This document shows, one piece after another, positions 10,285-63,300 of a DNA stretch of 64,000 bases. The stretch lies in the NCBI GenBank assembly GCA_026413225.1, contig CM048575.1:6290001-6354000 (forward strand). Direction: 5' to 3'. Positions within the stretch are counted from its first letter, which is position 1. Every line of letters starts with the position of its first letter. A model generated the notes under the pieces. That model made no database searches and was not told the DNA's origin. It saw only the letters and a program-made list of their open reading frames with translations. The position numbers and the translations under genes were made by a program. The DNA is from Otis tarda. Lineage: Eukaryota; Chordata; Aves; Otidiformes; Otididae.

Positions 10285-12300
10285 ATGGGTGAGCTCGCGT
10301 GGGCCGGGCCGTACCGGTAAAGCTGCCCCTTTCCCGGCGGTTTTGGGGCAAGGACGGGCGGCTGCCCCCCGGAGGGAGGCCGGGGGGAGGGAACGGGATG
10401 GGGCTGGGGGCACCCCTGGGAGCTGACCGGCCCCGCTCTCTCCCCTGTCACAGATTTTCTCAGCTCTGCCGTCGGAGCGACCGTGGGCGTGGGTAAGGAG
10501 CCGGTGGGCGCGGGGACGCCTGACGCCGTGCAGAAATAAATCGCTTTAACGGGGCTCCCCGCTGCTGCCCTGCGCACACAGACCCCCTCCCCAAAACGCT
10601 ACCCTCCCGCAGACCCATGGGCAGGACCCCATCGATGCCCCCGGCTGGGGGGGTTGGTCCTGGGACCCCCCGCAGCACCCACCCTGCTCCGGGCTGTCCC
10701 GGGCGAGCCGGAGCTCTGCCTCTGCGCCCCACTCCCGTTTTGGGGCTGGGGGACACGGGGGGCTGAGGAGTGACCCGAGGGTGAGGGTTTTGCAGCCTGG
10801 GGACACACGCGTGGCTGTGGGAGCGTCGCCGATGCTGGACTCGCTGTGGCTGCGGTGCAGGCGGCCCTGGGTGCGGCCCAGGAATCCGTGGCCACCGGAA
10901 CGCTGCCTGTAAATCCGTGGCCACCAGAACGCTCTCTCCAAATCCGTGGCCACCAGAATGCTCTCTCTAAAAGCCACGGCCAATGGCTGCTGTAGCGCAG
11001 TCGCTCTGTGAGTGCTCCCGGCGCGGTGCCGCGGGGCGTCCGTGGCGTCACCGCGCTGCGCCCCATGTTTCAGCCTCCCCAGGTGGTGCCAGCAGCGTGA
11101 TGAGGGCCTGAGGTGGCCACGGGAGTGGGGTCCCTCAGGGTCCCCCCTGCTCTGGGGTGTCCCCACAGCTGTGGGGATGCCCGATGGCAGCAGGGAGGTG
11201 AGGTCTGGGGGGGCTTCTCCTCCTTGGGGGGCTCCCTCAAGAAGTGGGGTGCAGCAGGGGCTGTCCCTGGGCTGGTAGTGGGGGACCCGGTCAGGCTGGG
11301 GGCGCTGCAAGTGGCGGGGCTGGGGGGACTTTGGGCGCAGCTGTGTGGGAAGGGGTGGCTCTGGCCTGGAACTCTGCACCCGCTGCTGCAGCCCCTCACA
11401 CCTCTCCTCTCCTCCCCGGGGAGGGGGTGTCCCCATCCCTGCACCCCGCAGCCCTCGCTCCCCGCTCTGACGCCTCTGTCCTTTCCGGGGGGCCGGATCC
11501 GGCACACGGGTGGTAGATGTGGGTCGCAGAGACCACCCTAACGCCGCCGCGTCCTGCCTGCAGGAGTGGCACTCGTTGGCATCCCGGCAGGCATCTGCGC
11601 GCTGGGCTTTACGGGAGCCGGCATCGCCGTGGGGTCCGTGGCTGCCAAGATGATGTCGGCTGCGGCCATAGCCAACAACGGAGCCGTGGCTGCCGGCAGC
11701 ACCGTGGCCCTCCTGCAGTCCGTCGGTGAGTGGGGAGGGCGGGGGGGCTGACGGTCATCCCCGGAGGGTTGCGGGGCTTGGGGGGGATTATACACGTGGC
11801 TTGCTGGAGAGCCAAACAAAGCCTTTAGCCCACAGCTGGGCTGAACCGCCCAACTCTGTGGGGAAGGGATAAATCCACGGACCCGGTACCACGACGCGGT
11901 AGGAAAAGTCAGGACGAGCTGGTGGGTAGGGCACCAAGGCTGAGGACGTCAGGGTGCAGGTAGGTGTCTGCTCTTCTAGCAAGAACAAACCTGCGTTCGT
12001 CGGCAGCGCGGGCCAGAGCCAGAAAGGGGCCAGCAGAAACGGGCTGGCTGTGCTCGGGGGGCAGAGCCCGCTCCCAGGCAGCTCCCCGGCGCGGTTTGGA
12101 GGGGTCCCTGGCTTTCTCTGCCTGGTGCTCGGTCCCTCAGCAGGCAGCAGCGATGCTCCCAGGCCATCACGCCTCTTTCTGTCTCCGCAGGAGCTGCAGG
12201 TCTCTCTCTTGGTGCCAAAGTTGGGCTGACATCGGCCCTGGGCTCGCTCGGTGCAGTCATCGGTGGCCAGCTGTTCAACGGGGGAGACGGCTCGGAGTGA
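10285..12300 (+). CDS. ISG12-family interferon-inducible protein (IFI6/IFI27-like)
   Basis: There are four coding exons: 10285-10288, 10454-10492, 11564-11725 and 12191-12300. All introns are GT-AG and phase 1. The first coding exon supplies only ATGG before its donor, and the second starts after TGTCACAG. The product is 104 aa, small, and rich in Gly, Ala and Val. It has the family hallmark GFTGAGIA at about residues 28-35 and the motif [12 protein letters not shown], followed by [13 protein letters not shown], so most of the chain is the two-to-three-helix hydrophobic ISG12 domain. Family members sit in mitochondrial or ER membranes and modulate apoptosis and antiviral defence. The sequence core is closest to IFI27L2, while the chromosomal setting suggests IFI6, hence the tentative symbol. 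There is no clear cleavable signal peptide, unlike human IFI6. A non-coding 5' exon is possible. Confidence 0.9.
10883..10969. repeat. Three-copy 29-bp tandem repeat in IFI6-like intron 2
   Basis: The unit starting AATCCGTGGCCACC begins at 10883, 10912 and 10941, giving an exact 29-base period with a few substitutions in the tail. A partial inverted copy of its core (AGCCACGGCC) follows at about 10972-10981. It lies in the intron between coding exons 2 and 3. Confidence 0.85.
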
Positions 12301-12444
12301 TGAAGGCTGCTGAAGCCAGGAGGGTGCCTGAGCCCGAGGTCCCTGCCAGGCAGCGTGGCAGATGCTGGGAAGCCCCCCACAGACCACCCCCCCCTTTTCC
12401 CCATGACTCTGCGGATCTGCGCGAGCAGTGAGCGCGTTGAAACC

Positions 12445-12450
12445 AATAAA
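12445..12450 (+). terminator. Poly(A) signal of the IFI6-like gene
   Basis: AATAAA lies 145 bases after the stop codon and is followed by GT-rich sequence (GGTGCCGTGGTGGTCAGTG, from about 12469), the expected downstream element. Cleavage is probably at about 12465. Confidence 0.85.
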
Positions 12451-12465
12451 GTTGCTTTACGAGTG

Positions 12466-13181
12466 CGCGGTGCCGTGGTGGTCAGTGTGCGGTCGGGGCC
12501 CCGTCACCCCTCTGGATTCGCAGTGCTCCAGGAACAGACCCACCCTTGCAGTTTTTTCCAGTCCTGCGCTCTCCCCCCGTGAAAAGCTGACGCTGGCAAG
12601 GCTGTAGGTCGGGTTGTTATAAACTGCGCTCAATTCACGTTGTGCCCAGAGCTGTTTTCTCAGCAGCCTCTTGAAATCCAAAGGTTACGCCAGCTGCACA
12701 GGCACTCACCTGGCTGTGGGTGCACCAGCACAGTTCAAAACAAGTGTAAACTTACTAAAAACCCAAAATACGGGAGGTAAGCGATGGCGTTTCCGTGTCA
12801 CTGTGGCTCTTGGGCGACTCCGGCCTTCCAGGACGACAGAGCAAAAGCGACGCTGGGTCCTGAGGGGTCTCCTGCTCACTGCCGGCATCGGGCACCGCTC
12901 CAGCGGCCGCCGGTTCCCCTGCACTCGGTTTGGGGGAAGGCTGTAGCAAACTGCTGGTGATCGATCCAACTACAGCCCATCGCAGAGGCTTGGAAGGGGA
13001 GCAGAACTCGGTGTGAGCTGCCGTACGGCCACGCGGGGAAGAGCAAGGCTTGCTGTGAAGATATTAAGCTGCTGTTTTAATGCTGGCTTAAAAACAACTG
13101 AACCGTCCCCCGCTTAAAATCCGTGAGCTTCTACTTTTAAACTTAGATTCCAACATCATACAGGAAATGAGGATGTACTCT
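12466..13181. other. Intergenic spacer between convergent genes
   Basis: No coding sequence, RNA gene or clear repeat is seen. The spacer separates the 3' end of the plus-strand IFI6-like gene from the most distal candidate end of the minus-strand ZMYM4 transcript. GC content falls across it, marking the boundary between the GC-rich left part and the AT-rich ZMYM4 part of the window. Confidence 0.5.
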
Positions 13182-13369
13182 TTTATTAAGGTTAAAGGTT
13201 TTTAATCACTTTTCCAGAATACAGATACGATTCAAACAAAAACTATTTTTGGGGTCTCGATAATTCACTTATTAATACCATACATCGAACTCTATAAATT
13301 CTCATATAAGAAAAAGTCTTTTTAATATAGGTTATGATGCACTGGTGACCTATTTAAATCTTTTGAAGT

Positions 13370-13520
13370 AACACTTTGCAGTTATATAGCACCTTTCATC
13401 ACGGGGCTGCAAAGCATCCTACAGAATTTAGCCTCATAATGCCCAAACGAGGTAGGAAAGTCTGGCCAATTTACAGATGGGTACAACCGAGGTACGGACT
13501 GGCATGGGACAAAACACGAG
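13370..13520 (+). repeat. Ancient amniote SINE/LINE-tail-like fragment
   Basis: The order TATAGCACCTTTCATC, then AAAGC with ACAGAATTTA, then GAGGTAGGAAAGT, then CCAATTTACAGATGGG resembles an old, widely shared amniote interspersed repeat whose consensus contains ATTTTACAGATGGGGAAACTGAGGC. The match is by memory and diverged, so the family is not assigned. Confidence 0.4.
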
Positions 13521-16500
13521 GCTTCACCGACGCAACAGCAGTGACGTGACGCGTACGCTGGATCCTGGGCTGTGTAACGAGTCAGTGGCTCAACTGGGGA
13601 GAAAGCCAAGAGTGGCCACCCACACCCTTCTCTTAAAGAACGAAGCCTGGCTCCCAGCTGGTCGAAAAGACCTTTCCAAATCCTTCTGGCTTTTTGTGGT
13701 ATAAATACATTAAAAACTCCAAGACTCGTAGACCTAAGACCCTAGGTATGCCATTCCTTGGCATATCCAATAGTGACCATGACCCATGCCCACGTTGGCT
13801 AATTTTTCTTAACAGCATCCAGTCGAGATGCTTTGAATAGAAAAATGATGAAACCTAGACACTCAAATATTCGTACTAGTTTCCGGCCGTGCACAAACGC
13901 CCACCTGCCCAAAGCACCCTTCCCAGCACCCTGCAACGGCTCCTCTGCTACCGCTCGCTCCGTTATTGCTCGTGCTTTCTGGCACGTCCAAAATAATTTC
14001 CTCATAAAGCACAACAGAAAAGAGAAGTTATCAAATGCTTCTTGGAATGGGAAGGGCAGGAAACTGAAGATAAAAATTCAAGATCTTACGGCTCAGCCAG
14101 GTGCTCTGGACTTGACGTGGCAGCCACAGGATGAAGTTAGAAGGGATCTGCTCATGCTAGTGGTCAGATTAATTAAATTAATTTCCCCCTTAAGTTTAAA
14201 AATATCCAACTTTTAAGAAAGGGCTGGGGTCAACTTCTTAACAAATGCAATACTGTTGTGCAGAAACACCCTGTCCTCCCTCTCCAAGGCAACTGTTTCC
14301 TCCTGGGGAAGATACAAAAGCAGAGTTAGTCCTACCTGCCTGACAAACCTGCAGCCGTCATGCTGGGGAAAGAGATTTCTCACAAGCAGCTGGCCACGGT
14401 AAGAGGAGAAAGGAGGTGATGGTGTATGGACCGGTCTTGCTATTTCATCTGCCAAGGATGAGGAGAAAAGCGGTGGCTCACGCCTGCTCCACTCGTACCA
14501 GCCATCAGCAAGGCAAGACCTGCAGCTCTGAGAGGCAGAGGACGCTGCCATCCAGCTTCCTTGCTCCTAAAACTCCTTCTAGACTTCCTCCTCAGCAAGG
14601 GTCCGTGATTTTTACAGATTTTTGGTGCTCACGCTTGGTAACAAAACACCGTCCTCAAAACTGGATAGTTTCTCGTGCAAAAGAAAGGAACAATAACTGC
14701 TAGGCAAGCTCAACTGCTCAAAAGTTGTTTTTGTAACCTTGTAAGGCTGATGATGCTACTGGGGATGATGCTACAGAAGACAGCAAATCTTAATTTTGCC
14801 CCCGCTCTGTTAGGAATGTTTAAAATGGACGACTCACGAAAGAAAAAGAGGGAGGGTTGTGCTGACGGGAGCAGAACTCCAGCACAGACAGAAAGCACAG
14901 CCACGGTGGTTTGAGAAAAGGACTGTAAGGATTTTGTACTGGAGCATTTGTTCTGCTTGTTGGTTGTTTTTTTTTTTTTAAGGCAACAGTGAAACTATTG
15001 GTCAAGGGACTGCGAAGAATTACTAAGATTCTTACCAAAAACCAAAGACTTTATTGCACGTTCAGAGTCACTTCCATGACCCTGGCACTGGAACAGCACC
15101 GATGGAGCCGCGCCGCTGTGGGAGCACGCCCCGGGGAAACGCAAAATGGGTGACTGTGCTGCTGCCGTATTTCAAGTCTCTGAGGAGCCATCACTCAGCT
15201 GGAGACCACTGCCAGAGAAATCCAGGGGTTTCTTGTAGATCAGTAGTTGGCAGAATAATTCACAAGACAATTTGACTTCTTTTTGCACCTAATCCTGTGG
15301 CATTCAGCGTGTCCCCAGTTTCCTTCTTTACTCAGCCAAAGCCAGGACAGAGCAGCAGGTTTGCAGTGAGAACTACCAGGAAACCGCCAGCACCGTGGAT
15401 GTAAGTCGCACTCCAGAAGCATTTTAAACAAAATTCTCTGCAAAATCCAAAGACTTGCATTAGCAGCCAGAACTGTGAATACACTTGATAAAGAGTAACA
15501 CGACACGCTCACGTCCAAGCTCTCGAACCAGTCTCAAACAGGGATGCCACCAGCCCTGCCCTCTGAAAATGAAGGAGAGATAAATAACGTGTCTAGCAGT
15601 GGGAAGGCATATGACAGAAACCCTGTTAGCAGGAAGCATCATCTTCTGTTTTTCCTTCTCACACTCATCTTTGTCGTTTCTCTGTCCACACCGAGACTAC
15701 AGCAGGGTTTTTCTCCTTAAAAGAATATTTCAAGCAATAAACATTGGTGCATGGCCAGCAAATGACTCAGATATGTTTATTATAAACAATTTTGTCTAAG
15801 TGTTCAGAGCTTTGATCCTGGGTGCATACTCTATAAATATATTTTAATCCTTCAAGGTAATGCATTTTATAAGTCAGTGTGAACTCTGGCCAGGCTGACT
15901 AGAAATTCCTCGAGAGGCAGACAGCCCAGGCACACCCCGGACAACGCATGCCACGGCCAAAAGGCCTCCAAGCAGAACGTATCCGACCAGAGAAACTGAA
16001 ATTACGACGACTTGTTCTGTTAATTATATTATGGAAAGACACTGCACGGAACCCTTTCTCATCTCAGAGCCGTTAAGTACAAGGAGTTAGCACAATGTTC
16101 AACAACTTTGCCTTCAGCCAGTCAAGCTTAAGGCGATTTCCTTGCCGGGAGAACGTGAGGGGCAAATATCTTTCATTCCAGGTACCTGGAAATAACTAAT
16201 GTATGTGAAAGTGCTCACAGACAAGAAAGAGTGAGAGTCTTCTGAGAAAGAAAAGTCAGCAAGTTACTCATAAGATACAAATATACTACTTTATTCTATG
16301 GGAATATTTCTATTAATGTTTGTTAAAGGAAAACTCAGATGTGGTATTATTTTTTAGACAATCCCCACGCAACAGCTTGTCCTAACTGCTGCCTTGCTGA
16401 CTGCCCGGGGGCGGTCAGGGAGGGCAGGGCGCGGGCAAGGGCAGCCTGCCGCGGACAAGAACAGTGCACTCTTGCAGGGGGTGCCCAGGAAACACAGAAG

Positions 16501-17040
16501 TTCCTGGATCCTTCCCCTCTCCTACCGACATCGAGGTCTGGGCAAACCTGCGCGCGACACACGGCTCAGACTTCTTTATCCGCTACCGACCTACACACTA
16601 ATCTTCCCAGAATAATTTTATTTTCCCTGAAGTGTTCTATCGATCATCACAATCCAAAATACCGTGCCTGCTATTTCTCTGTTTTAATGTAACTCTAGGG
16701 AGGGCCAGGTGAGTGTTCACAGAAGATGAAATTAGCCTACGGGAGCATCACTGAGTCTCCAAGCGCCCGGGTCGACTACTGGCAGGGTACGTTTTATGGC
16801 CAAAACACCTCCCTCAGGAGTGCTGGGCCGGGGCATGGAGAAAGCAGTATCTTTGATCAGAAATGACAGACACAGATGGGCTTTGATCAGACAGAACCAG
16901 GGGCAGGTTTACTTTTCACATAGTTTTCTGTATTAAAAAATACATCAGTGAAATCTGTTACAGGCAGGGACAGGACTACCGAGTACACAACGTCAATAGA
17001 CTACTTTCTGATTTTATTTTTGTTAAATTACTTTCGTTAC

Positions 17041-17095
17041 TGCTAAAAAAATAATTAAAAAACAAAAACAAACAAAACAAAAAAAGGAAATATAA
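17041..17095. repeat. A-rich low-complexity tract
   Basis: The tract is almost pure A with scattered C and T, with AAACAAAA-type runs. It gives no evidence of coding function and may be the eroded tail of a retroposed copy. Confidence 0.7.
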
Positions 17096-18499
17096 TTCAA
17101 GGCTGTTGATTTTCATCTCTTGAAATTTTAGTGACAAGATCAAATATCAGACCCCTGTTACAGAAGATGGATAACTGACCAGAGCTAGATAAAAACCATA
17201 CAATTCTCTTCTTTAAAAATAGTTTGGGTTTCCAATGAATTTGTGACCACTGGTCATCAGAAACACACACATCTACAGCTTGAGAAAACGGAGATACAGA
17301 CAGTATCTGATCATGTCCTGTCCTCTAAGCACAATGAGGGAACTTTTCTCTTCAAAAAGACGCAGTAACAGCCAAGCCTTAAAAAAATCTCGTTCGATTT
17401 CCAACACTATGACTAAATCTCTTTGGGTGGGGTGGGAAAAAACACACATGGTAATTTTCTACCACAGTTCTGCTGTCAAAAGTAATACTGCATCCTTTGT
17501 ACAACACTGCACGTGTTGCAAAGGTGGAAAGAGTGCATGTATCTTCCATTTGAAATGACAAGGCCCTCCAGATTTGCCTCATAAAGTAACCAAAAACACA
17601 GGAGTAGGGAAAGAGGAGAAAGGAAAGCTGCCTTAAGGGAAAAAAAAAATTTCCGCGCACCACAGTATTTGCTAGATTATATTGACAGACTGCAGAGCTA
17701 CTGGGCTAGGTAAGGGATTTTCTGCACATACCCCAGGACAGTCACTCTCCTGTACATACCCCAGAAATGTTCGTCCCGTAACATGATCAGTCTGAAGTTT
17801 GACCTACAGCACCTCTTCCACGTCGCAGACCGAACAGAGCTAGAGTTGGTATCAGCCCGGACCGAGAGCTAGATTCTGGCGTCGTGTGACCGTTTAACAG
17901 CAGCCAGACAGTTGTCCACTTAGATAGGTTCCCTGGCAGACGCGCCAGCGGCTTCTGCCTTCCTAACATTGATCCCGGTTTCAAAAAAAATTATAAAAGC
18001 ATTTGTGTATGTGTATTTATAACGGAAGGTGTCTGTTTGTCTAAATATCACCATTTTCTCTCCTGTCCTCGTGAAGAGCTCTAGGATCTCCACGTGCTCT
18101 TTGGCAGCGAGGACTGCCAGCCATCAAGCTGAGAAGTCACGTGAGCCACAATCTAGCTCTCCATGCCCAACATTGTTATGGTAGATTTTACACAACCATT
18201 TTCCTTAAAAATATCTCACAACTTTTAAAAATCCTAAACAGATAAAGGATTTATGCACCACTCAAACAGGTTAGTTCATCTTGAATTTGTTCAGAGGATT
18301 TATCGGTGCCACAGGACGTTGTTTCTCGCAGCTTACACAGCTTGCTTCCTTCTAGTTCCAGTTTGTACATCCACTGTGGTTCAAAATATGCCTGTAAGTG
18401 ACATTATCTTGGCTTATTTGATACACATTTTCCAAAGGCTGGACGTATTCACAGATTGGTGCTTCTGATGTGTATTCAAAGGAAAACACCCCACTTCGC

Positions 18500-59443
<40,944 letters not shown>

Positions 59444-60330
59444 GTTGCGCCCCCCCTCAGCTGTCCCAGCCCGGGGCGAGGGGCCGGGGGTCACTCCCTC
59501 TCAGCCTTCCCCTCCCTTCGGGGGGCGCCGGGGGGAGGCTCCACGGGGTGCCGGGGCCGGCCCCGCGCCGTGCTGCGGCAGGAGGGGGCTGGCGCGGGGG
59601 GCCCGGCGGCTCCCTCAGGGCGGCGGGGGGGTCGGACCCGCCAGGCCGCGAGCCCTCTTAAAGCTGCAACGACAAGCCCAGCGCGGGGCCCCAGCGCGCA
59701 TGCGCCGCGCGCCTGCGCACGCCTGCGCGTCCCCGCCTCCCGTGCCCCCCCGCGCAGGCGCAGTGGGGCCACCTCAGGGCCAGGCTGGGTGGCTCCCCCG
59801 GAGCGCCCGGGGTCGGGGGGTAGGGGGGGGCCGGGGCCCGGGGAGCGGCCCAGCACGGGCACCCCCGGGCGGGCTCGGGGCTGGAGGTGCGAGAGGTGCG
59901 AGGCTTGTCCTGGGCCATGTCAGGGCCTGGCGGGCCTCGACTGGCCCCATGGTGGCCACAGGGCCTGTGACCTCGTGGCATGGCCGCCAGGCCTGGTGCG
60001 TGGTGGTGACGGGCGGCGGTGACCCGCTGCGGCACCACGGGCCGGCCGCGCCTTCGCACTCAGCCAGGCCAAGGCTCTCTGGTGCGTCTGGCCACAACAC
60101 GGCGCTCCCACCTCGGTGCCGCCAGCCGCAGCGCCCACCCCACGGCATCGCACCTCCGTAGCGCAACGCTGACGCCATGCTCCCCGGCATCCCGCCCGCC
60201 CCCGCGACACCCTGCCTCGCGCGCGGCGTCAGGGGTGAGGCTGCCCCGCGGGACAGCGCCAGTGGCGTGGGGTAGGCCAGGATTGTTGCGACTTCCCTTC
60301 AGGAACGCTCCAGAAGGTGACACATTGGAC

Positions 60331-63300
60331 TTGCGGCCTTCCTGTTGGAGAGGGTATGTATTTGTTTATTCGACAGGATACTCGACACAGTACACACCAT
60401 AATTTAACAAAGTAATTGCGTTCCAAACCCAAAGCAATGAAAAGTTTTAACGTGCCTTCCAGCCCAAGTCTGTTCACTTTTAATTTTGTACTGCCATGGA
60501 ATCTCGAAGCGCTTCCTTCCTGTGCTCAGTCTACTGCACAGTGGTTTTGAAGATGGCATGGAGCATTTGCAGGACGTTTGGTTTGTTCCCTCTGTTGGAA
60601 TCAGCCTGAGAATACAGATCAATCTGGTTTTTGTTTGTTGTGCTTCTGCTGTATCACTCATGGATGAACCATTATGTAATTTTCTAGTTAATTTAACATT
60701 TGTTGGTACGACTGTAAAACAGCCATGTTTTTCGTGTGGGAATGGATGGTTTATATTTGACCACATTTTTCCTCATCTGGTGTTGATCAAAAGTTCATAT
60801 AAGGGTTGTTTCTACAGACTCAGAGGACTTAATCCCACGAAGATTTGCATATCTGTTTAACCTGAAATACCTGAGAGGTCACATTTTGGTTGCAAAAACC
60901 AGTGTAACCTTTCAAGGTTAAAACCTAAATATTTAAAGCTTTGTAATGTTGCCTGTCGTTTTCATACTTTCCAATAATTAAGACACTCAAAACATTAGCA
61001 AGGCATAGGCCTGTTAAGAAACAATTTGAAACCATGCGTAAGATACTGATGATTGCCTTTTTTTATTGTGAACCATGTCAAACATTACCAGCAACCACAA
61101 GCAGCTGATAAGAACAATGTGTTCCCTTCTCCTTACTACTGAAATAATCTAACTGCTAATTAAAACTTTGTCTTAAAGAGAAATCTCCGCTTCCTAGCTT
61201 TATCTGATATGCACAATTAAAGGGGTTTATTAAGCAGCAGCTGCGTTTCAGTGGTGAATGAAGTGATCCTTACGTAAACGCTGTCCTTCATCTGGCCAGA
61301 AATGCTGGATACATAATATTGGGATTCAGTTAGGAAATCCTGTCAGGTCTGTCTTTAGAAATGACAGCATTCCGATGACAGTGAAATAATTAATGTAATG
61401 ATTTAATAAGTTATGAATAATGCTTTTCACTTACACATTAATCCTCATGCTCAGCTATAAAACAATTCCAGCTGATGAGTTATTTTGTGAAATTTCTTAC
61501 AGAATTTCAGATTTTTTAGTGACAATAGATGTTCTAGGTAAACTGTGAGCGTGATATGAGATTTAATAATTATTCAAAAAGGACTTTTATACTTAGATAG
61601 CCACAGATGAAACGAATGAATATTTTAGTGTTTTTAATTGGCACAAAATACAGTAACAAGAAAATATCTTAATATGACTTAATATTTATATTGGTATTGC
61701 TTTTTGAATAGCTAGAAAATCTAATATAGTCTGAATATAGGGCTGCCACATGTCACGGTTCCCTCAAACACGTCCGCTAGTGCCCTGAGCAGACGGCAGG
61801 ACATGTGGCTGTTGTGCATAAAAGGCCACTGTGCCTGCAGAGATCTCCCAAAAGCATGTGTGTAACAGCACAGATGTGCTGTACATGTGCAGATCATCTG
61901 AATTCTGAAAAGGCACGTATTTCTGAATGGGATTTTCTAGGCAGAAAATACGGAGAGAAAGAAGAGGCAGTAGCTGTCTTAGAATATAAATATTTATAAG
62001 TTACCTAAACAATTAGTAACAATGTTGAGAAATCCGTGTATTCAGAAGTCAGGAGGAAGACCTTAACAGATGAGGTTGGTTTAAGTATTAAGATTAACAA
62101 ACTTGCATTTTCTTTTTGACCTCTGGTTCCTGAGGCATTATGGTGTACTGCCCTCACATTTTCAGGCTTAAATTTAGAAAGTATGTTTGTGTAGGGGGAG
62201 TTGTTTGGTTGGTTGGTTTAATTAAACCTATATTTTCATATAATCACAACTCAGGCATTCAGAATAACCTCAAATACCATGAGAATTCCAGCGGTGTCAC
62301 AAGACTTGACAAAACTGTTATAACATCTTGGGGCTACATTGTAAATTTCCATAATATTTTATAAAGTGAAAATTTTGTATGACTTGTTCAAGCAACGTAA
62401 CGGGAACAAACATCTTTATTTCATTGCATGGTTCTCGTAAGTAAATTAGGGAGGTGATGGAAATACTCAAACTTTCAACGTGCAACTGAAAATGCTTTCA
62501 GACCACTAAACAAACGATTTTGTTAGAAATAGATCCTGTAATTGAAGTAGATCACAGAACAACCGTATGCTGTTGAAGTCTGTGCCTAATGGGAGGCGTG
62601 CTTAAGCCGATACTGTGGACAGATGCGAGGGCGACAGTAAGCGTGGAACATTTAAAACGAGATCAGTCCTGGCGTGTTCTGTACACACATCTCAGCCCGT
62701 TCTCTGGGTAGGGCATTTGAACTAATGCAGGATGTTTTCCAGCTTGTTCAGACCTAACTTACTTCTGAGTTTAAATGAACTATATGTGTACTAATGTGGA
62801 TAAAAAAGACACTGTATAATACATAGATAATGTGGTCATGGCTGGTGCAGAACAGACTGAGATAAATGCCTGGATAAGGCAGGGAAAAGAGAAGATTGTT
62901 CCAGAGTATTGTTTTTTAATTTCTTTTTAATTTACCCCTGGAGTGCCCATATTATGATCAGCTGCACAATTCTGCATGAGACTATTCATCTTTAAAACGG
63001 TGACATTTAAAAAAGAAACCATGGAACCCCTTCCACATGCGGGCTGCAGTTCAGTGAACTGGATGAATGATCTTTCCGCATACCCACGGGCGCGCACAGC
63101 TGAATACAGATCACCCGGAAAACCTGCCAGCCCTACATGCTGAGATCTAGGCACTCCTTCCTCTCTTCCAGCACAGGTTCTCTTCAGAGAACGGCAGTTG
63201 CAGGTGTTTACAGCGCCGCAGCGTGTTTTGGGCCAAACACAGATTAATAACAACGAATAATCTTGTTTCCTTTCCAGTGAGCTCAGTGAGCGTCCAAATA

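Larger units (their letters stand above)
13182..18499 (-). other. Probable ZMYM4 3' UTR with alternative poly(A) signals, true end uncertain
   Basis: No gene on either strand is supported between the ZMYM4 stop codon and 13.2 kb. Minus-strand AATAAA hexamers occur at 16290-16295, 15776-15781, 15050-15055 and 13182-13187, among others. The first two would give a 2.2-2.7 kb UTR, close to what I recall for the human transcript, and the last would give 5.3 kb. The interval drawn is the maximal one. RNA 3'-end data would decide. Confidence 0.4.

Noticed and set aside
59444..59494. Longer ZMYM4 N-terminus starting at 59494
   Set aside because: The frame is open upstream but the added residues have no counterpart in the family, and the ATG at 59443 matches the human start.
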